This document shows positions 6,419 through 6,912 of a stretch of DNA of 6,912 bases, piece by piece. Position 1 is the stretch's first letter; every line of letters starts with the position of its first letter. This stretch comes from Treponema sp. (GTDB taxonomy: Bacteria; Spirochaetota; Spirochaetia; Treponematales; Breznakiellaceae), in the NCBI GenBank assembly GCA_031269405.1, contig JAISZE010000067.1, forward strand, positions 1 through 6,912. The letters are read 5' to 3'. The notes beneath the pieces were generated by a model. The model did not search any database and was not told where the DNA came from. It saw nothing but the letters and a program-made list of their open reading frames with translations. The position numbers and the translations under genes are program-made.

Positions 6419-6616
6419 GAATTCTTAATTGCTGTAATCACTTCCCCCTCCCCCTCGATATGCCTTATTTCAAAATGTTACCGAAAGAAAGTCTAATTCC
6501 TGTATAGATTTAGACTTAAAATATGCTTATTTAGGATTTTAGAGGGTCTTTGAACCTCTTTGTAACTCTTTATCCTGTCAAGAATTAGCCTTTCGAATAA
6601 CGTTCCGGCTGTATGA
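6419..6616. other. AT-rich intergenic stretch with no visible gene
   Basis: I see no credible coding region here. Visible items are a doubled CCCCCT hexamer (6444-6455), an 8 bp inverted repeat AAGTCTAA/TTAGACTT (6489-6496, 6510-6517) with a 13-nt loop, a weak AGAGG/CCTCT pair (6541-6545, 6555-6559), and a repeated CTCTTT (6556-6561, 6566-6571). None has a recognised function. Base composition is clearly lower in GC than the operon. Confidence 0.6.
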
Positions 6617-6672
6617 CATTTTTTGTACCCGATGAGGAAAAATGCGAAGCATTTTTACGGGTGCAAAAAATG
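6617..6672. repeat. Long palindrome capped by a GCGAAGC mini-hairpin
   Basis: The outer stem CATTTTTTGTACCCG (6617-6631) pairs with CGGGTGCAAAAAATG (6658-6672), giving 15 bp with one wobble. After a small asymmetric internal loop, AAAAATGC (6638-6645) pairs with GCATTTTT (6649-6656) around a GAA loop. The cap GCGAAGC is known as an unusually stable DNA mini-hairpin. There is no gene in it. Confidence 0.85.
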
Positions 6673-6681
6673 TGATGGATA

Positions 6682-6718
6682 AAAAACCCACAAAGGGCGA
6701 AGCCCGACTGGGGTTTTT
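6682..6718. repeat. Second GCGAAGC-capped palindrome, terminator-like
   Basis: AAAAACCC (6682-6689) pairs with GGGTTTTT (6711-6718). Inside it GGGC (6695-6698) pairs with GCCC (6702-6705) around GAA. The plus strand ends in T5 and the minus strand also ends in T5, so a weak bidirectional terminator is possible. AAAAAACC (6681-6688) could instead pair with GGTTTTTT (6771-6778). Confidence 0.7.
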
Positions 6719-6728
6719 CGTAGCCCGA

Positions 6729-6767
6729 GCCGTTTTAGCGGCGAAGCATAATACAATCCTGTTATGC
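6729..6767. repeat. Third palindromic segment with GCGAAGC
   Basis: GCCG (6729-6732) pairs with CGGC (6739-6742), and GCATAA (6746-6751) pairs with TTATGC (6762-6767). A third GCGAAGC (6741-6747) lies at their junction, but here it does not cap a long stem. A T6 run (6773-6778) follows 5 bp after the last stem. Confidence 0.55.
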
Positions 6768-6826
6768 GTAGGTTTTTTGCTTTTATATAAAACATCACTA
6801 GTGTCCAAAATAGAACAAGCAAGCAA

Positions 6827-6855
6827 TTGAAAAACCTCAACTCCTAGTGTAGAAT
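6827..6855 (+). promoter_or_regulatory. Sigma-70-type promoter for the right-edge ORF
   Basis: TTGAAA (6827-6832) and TAGAAT (6850-6855) are separated by exactly 17 bp and each differs from consensus by one base. Transcription should start near 6862, leaving a leader of about 38 nt before the ATG at 6900. Confidence 0.7.
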
Positions 6856-6898
6856 GATAAAGCTACCACACAAAATCACCTAAAAAAGGAGTTTGAGG
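6835..6898 (+). promoter_or_regulatory. Inverted repeat that can sequester the ribosome site in read-through RNA
   Basis: CCTCAACTCCT (6835-6845) is complementary to AGGAGTTTGAGG (6887-6898), giving 11 bp with a single bulged T. The right arm includes the Shine-Dalgarno AAGGAG (6886-6891). The left arm lies between the -35 and -10 boxes, so RNA from the local promoter lacks it, while RNA entering from upstream contains both arms. Confidence 0.65.
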
Positions 6899-6899
6899 C

Positions 6900-6912
6900 A
6901 TGAATAAGCTTA
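6900..6912 (+). CDS. Start of an unidentified ORF, possibly a transposase (partial)
   Basis: The ATG at 6900 is followed by Asn-Lys-Leu and then the window ends. AAGGAG (6886-6891) lies 8 nt upstream and a 17-bp-spaced sigma-70 promoter lies further up, so translation from here is well supported. Four codons cannot identify the product. A transposase is inferred only from the IS-like layout upstream. Confidence 0.5.

Larger units (their letters stand above)
6800..6912 (+). mobile_element. Probable left end of an insertion sequence (cut by window edge)
   Basis: From about 6800 (AGTGTCCAAAATAGAAC) the sequence changes character. It has a good promoter, a strong ribosome site and an ORF start, with an inverted repeat across them. 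This is the layout of an IS left end with its transposase gene. CTAGTGT occurs at 6798-6804 and again at 6844-6850. The exact boundary, terminal repeat and family cannot be fixed because the other end is outside the window. It could also be an ordinary gene. Confidence 0.45.

Noticed and set aside
6444..6456. G-quadruplex on the minus strand at the CCCCCT doublet
   Set aside because: There are only two G runs, and four are needed for an intramolecular quadruplex.
6617..6780. Integron attC site (treponeme integrons are known)
   Set aside because: I could not find a paired RYYYAAC and GTTRRRY at the ends, and no cassette ORF is associated with it.
6578..6830. Small proteins encoded on either strand in the palindrome cluster
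   Set aside because: The frames run through hairpin sequence, lack good ribosome sites and resemble no known family, so they look like chance open frames.

Overview
The window looks like chromosomal DNA from a spirochaete, most likely a host-associated Treponema such as the termite-gut lineage. The main evidence is the gene order flgN-like, flgK, flgL, fliW, csrA, which matches the flgK-flgL-fliW-csrA order known from treponemes. The protein sequences and a Uma2-family remnant agree with this. No rRNA or other phylogenetic marker is present, so the genus is an inference.

Layout. Bases 1-288 hold no gene. They contain two diverged copies of a palindrome-bearing unit of about 115 bp, possibly a relic of IS200/IS605-type ends. 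Bases 289-714 encode a decayed Uma2-family (DUF820) protein that appears to have lost its nuclease core through internal in-frame deletions. It overlaps tail-to-tail by 13 bp with a minus-strand gene at 702-1742 for a URO-D-superfamily protein. That protein resembles corrinoid or cobalamin methyltransferases and is not the haem enzyme HemE. A 136 bp divergent intergenic region follows, with a possible sigma-28-like promoter facing right.

Bases 1879-6279 form a tight plus-strand operon with gaps of 2 to 28 bp. It encodes a FlgN-like export chaperone, the hook-filament junction proteins FlgK and FlgL, the flagellin-homeostasis factor FliW and the RNA-binding regulator CsrA. These work together: FlgN holds FlgK and FlgL for secretion, FlgK and FlgL join hook to filament, and FliW and CsrA couple flagellin level to flagellin translation. 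flgL carries a run of ten G residues that could make it contingent. The operon ends in a large nested hairpin with a U-run, probably a bidirectional terminator.

Bases 6419-6799 are gene-free. Their right half is a cluster of palindromes, each carrying the heptamer GCGAAGC. From about 6800 the sequence looks like the left end of an insertion sequence. It has a good sigma-70 promoter, a Shine-Dalgarno site and the first four codons of an ORF cut off by the window edge. An inverted repeat spans its promoter and would hide the ribosome binding site only in transcripts entering from outside.

I see no undescribed multi-gene system here. The points of interest are regulatory DNA features and gene decay around a well-conserved flagellar operon.
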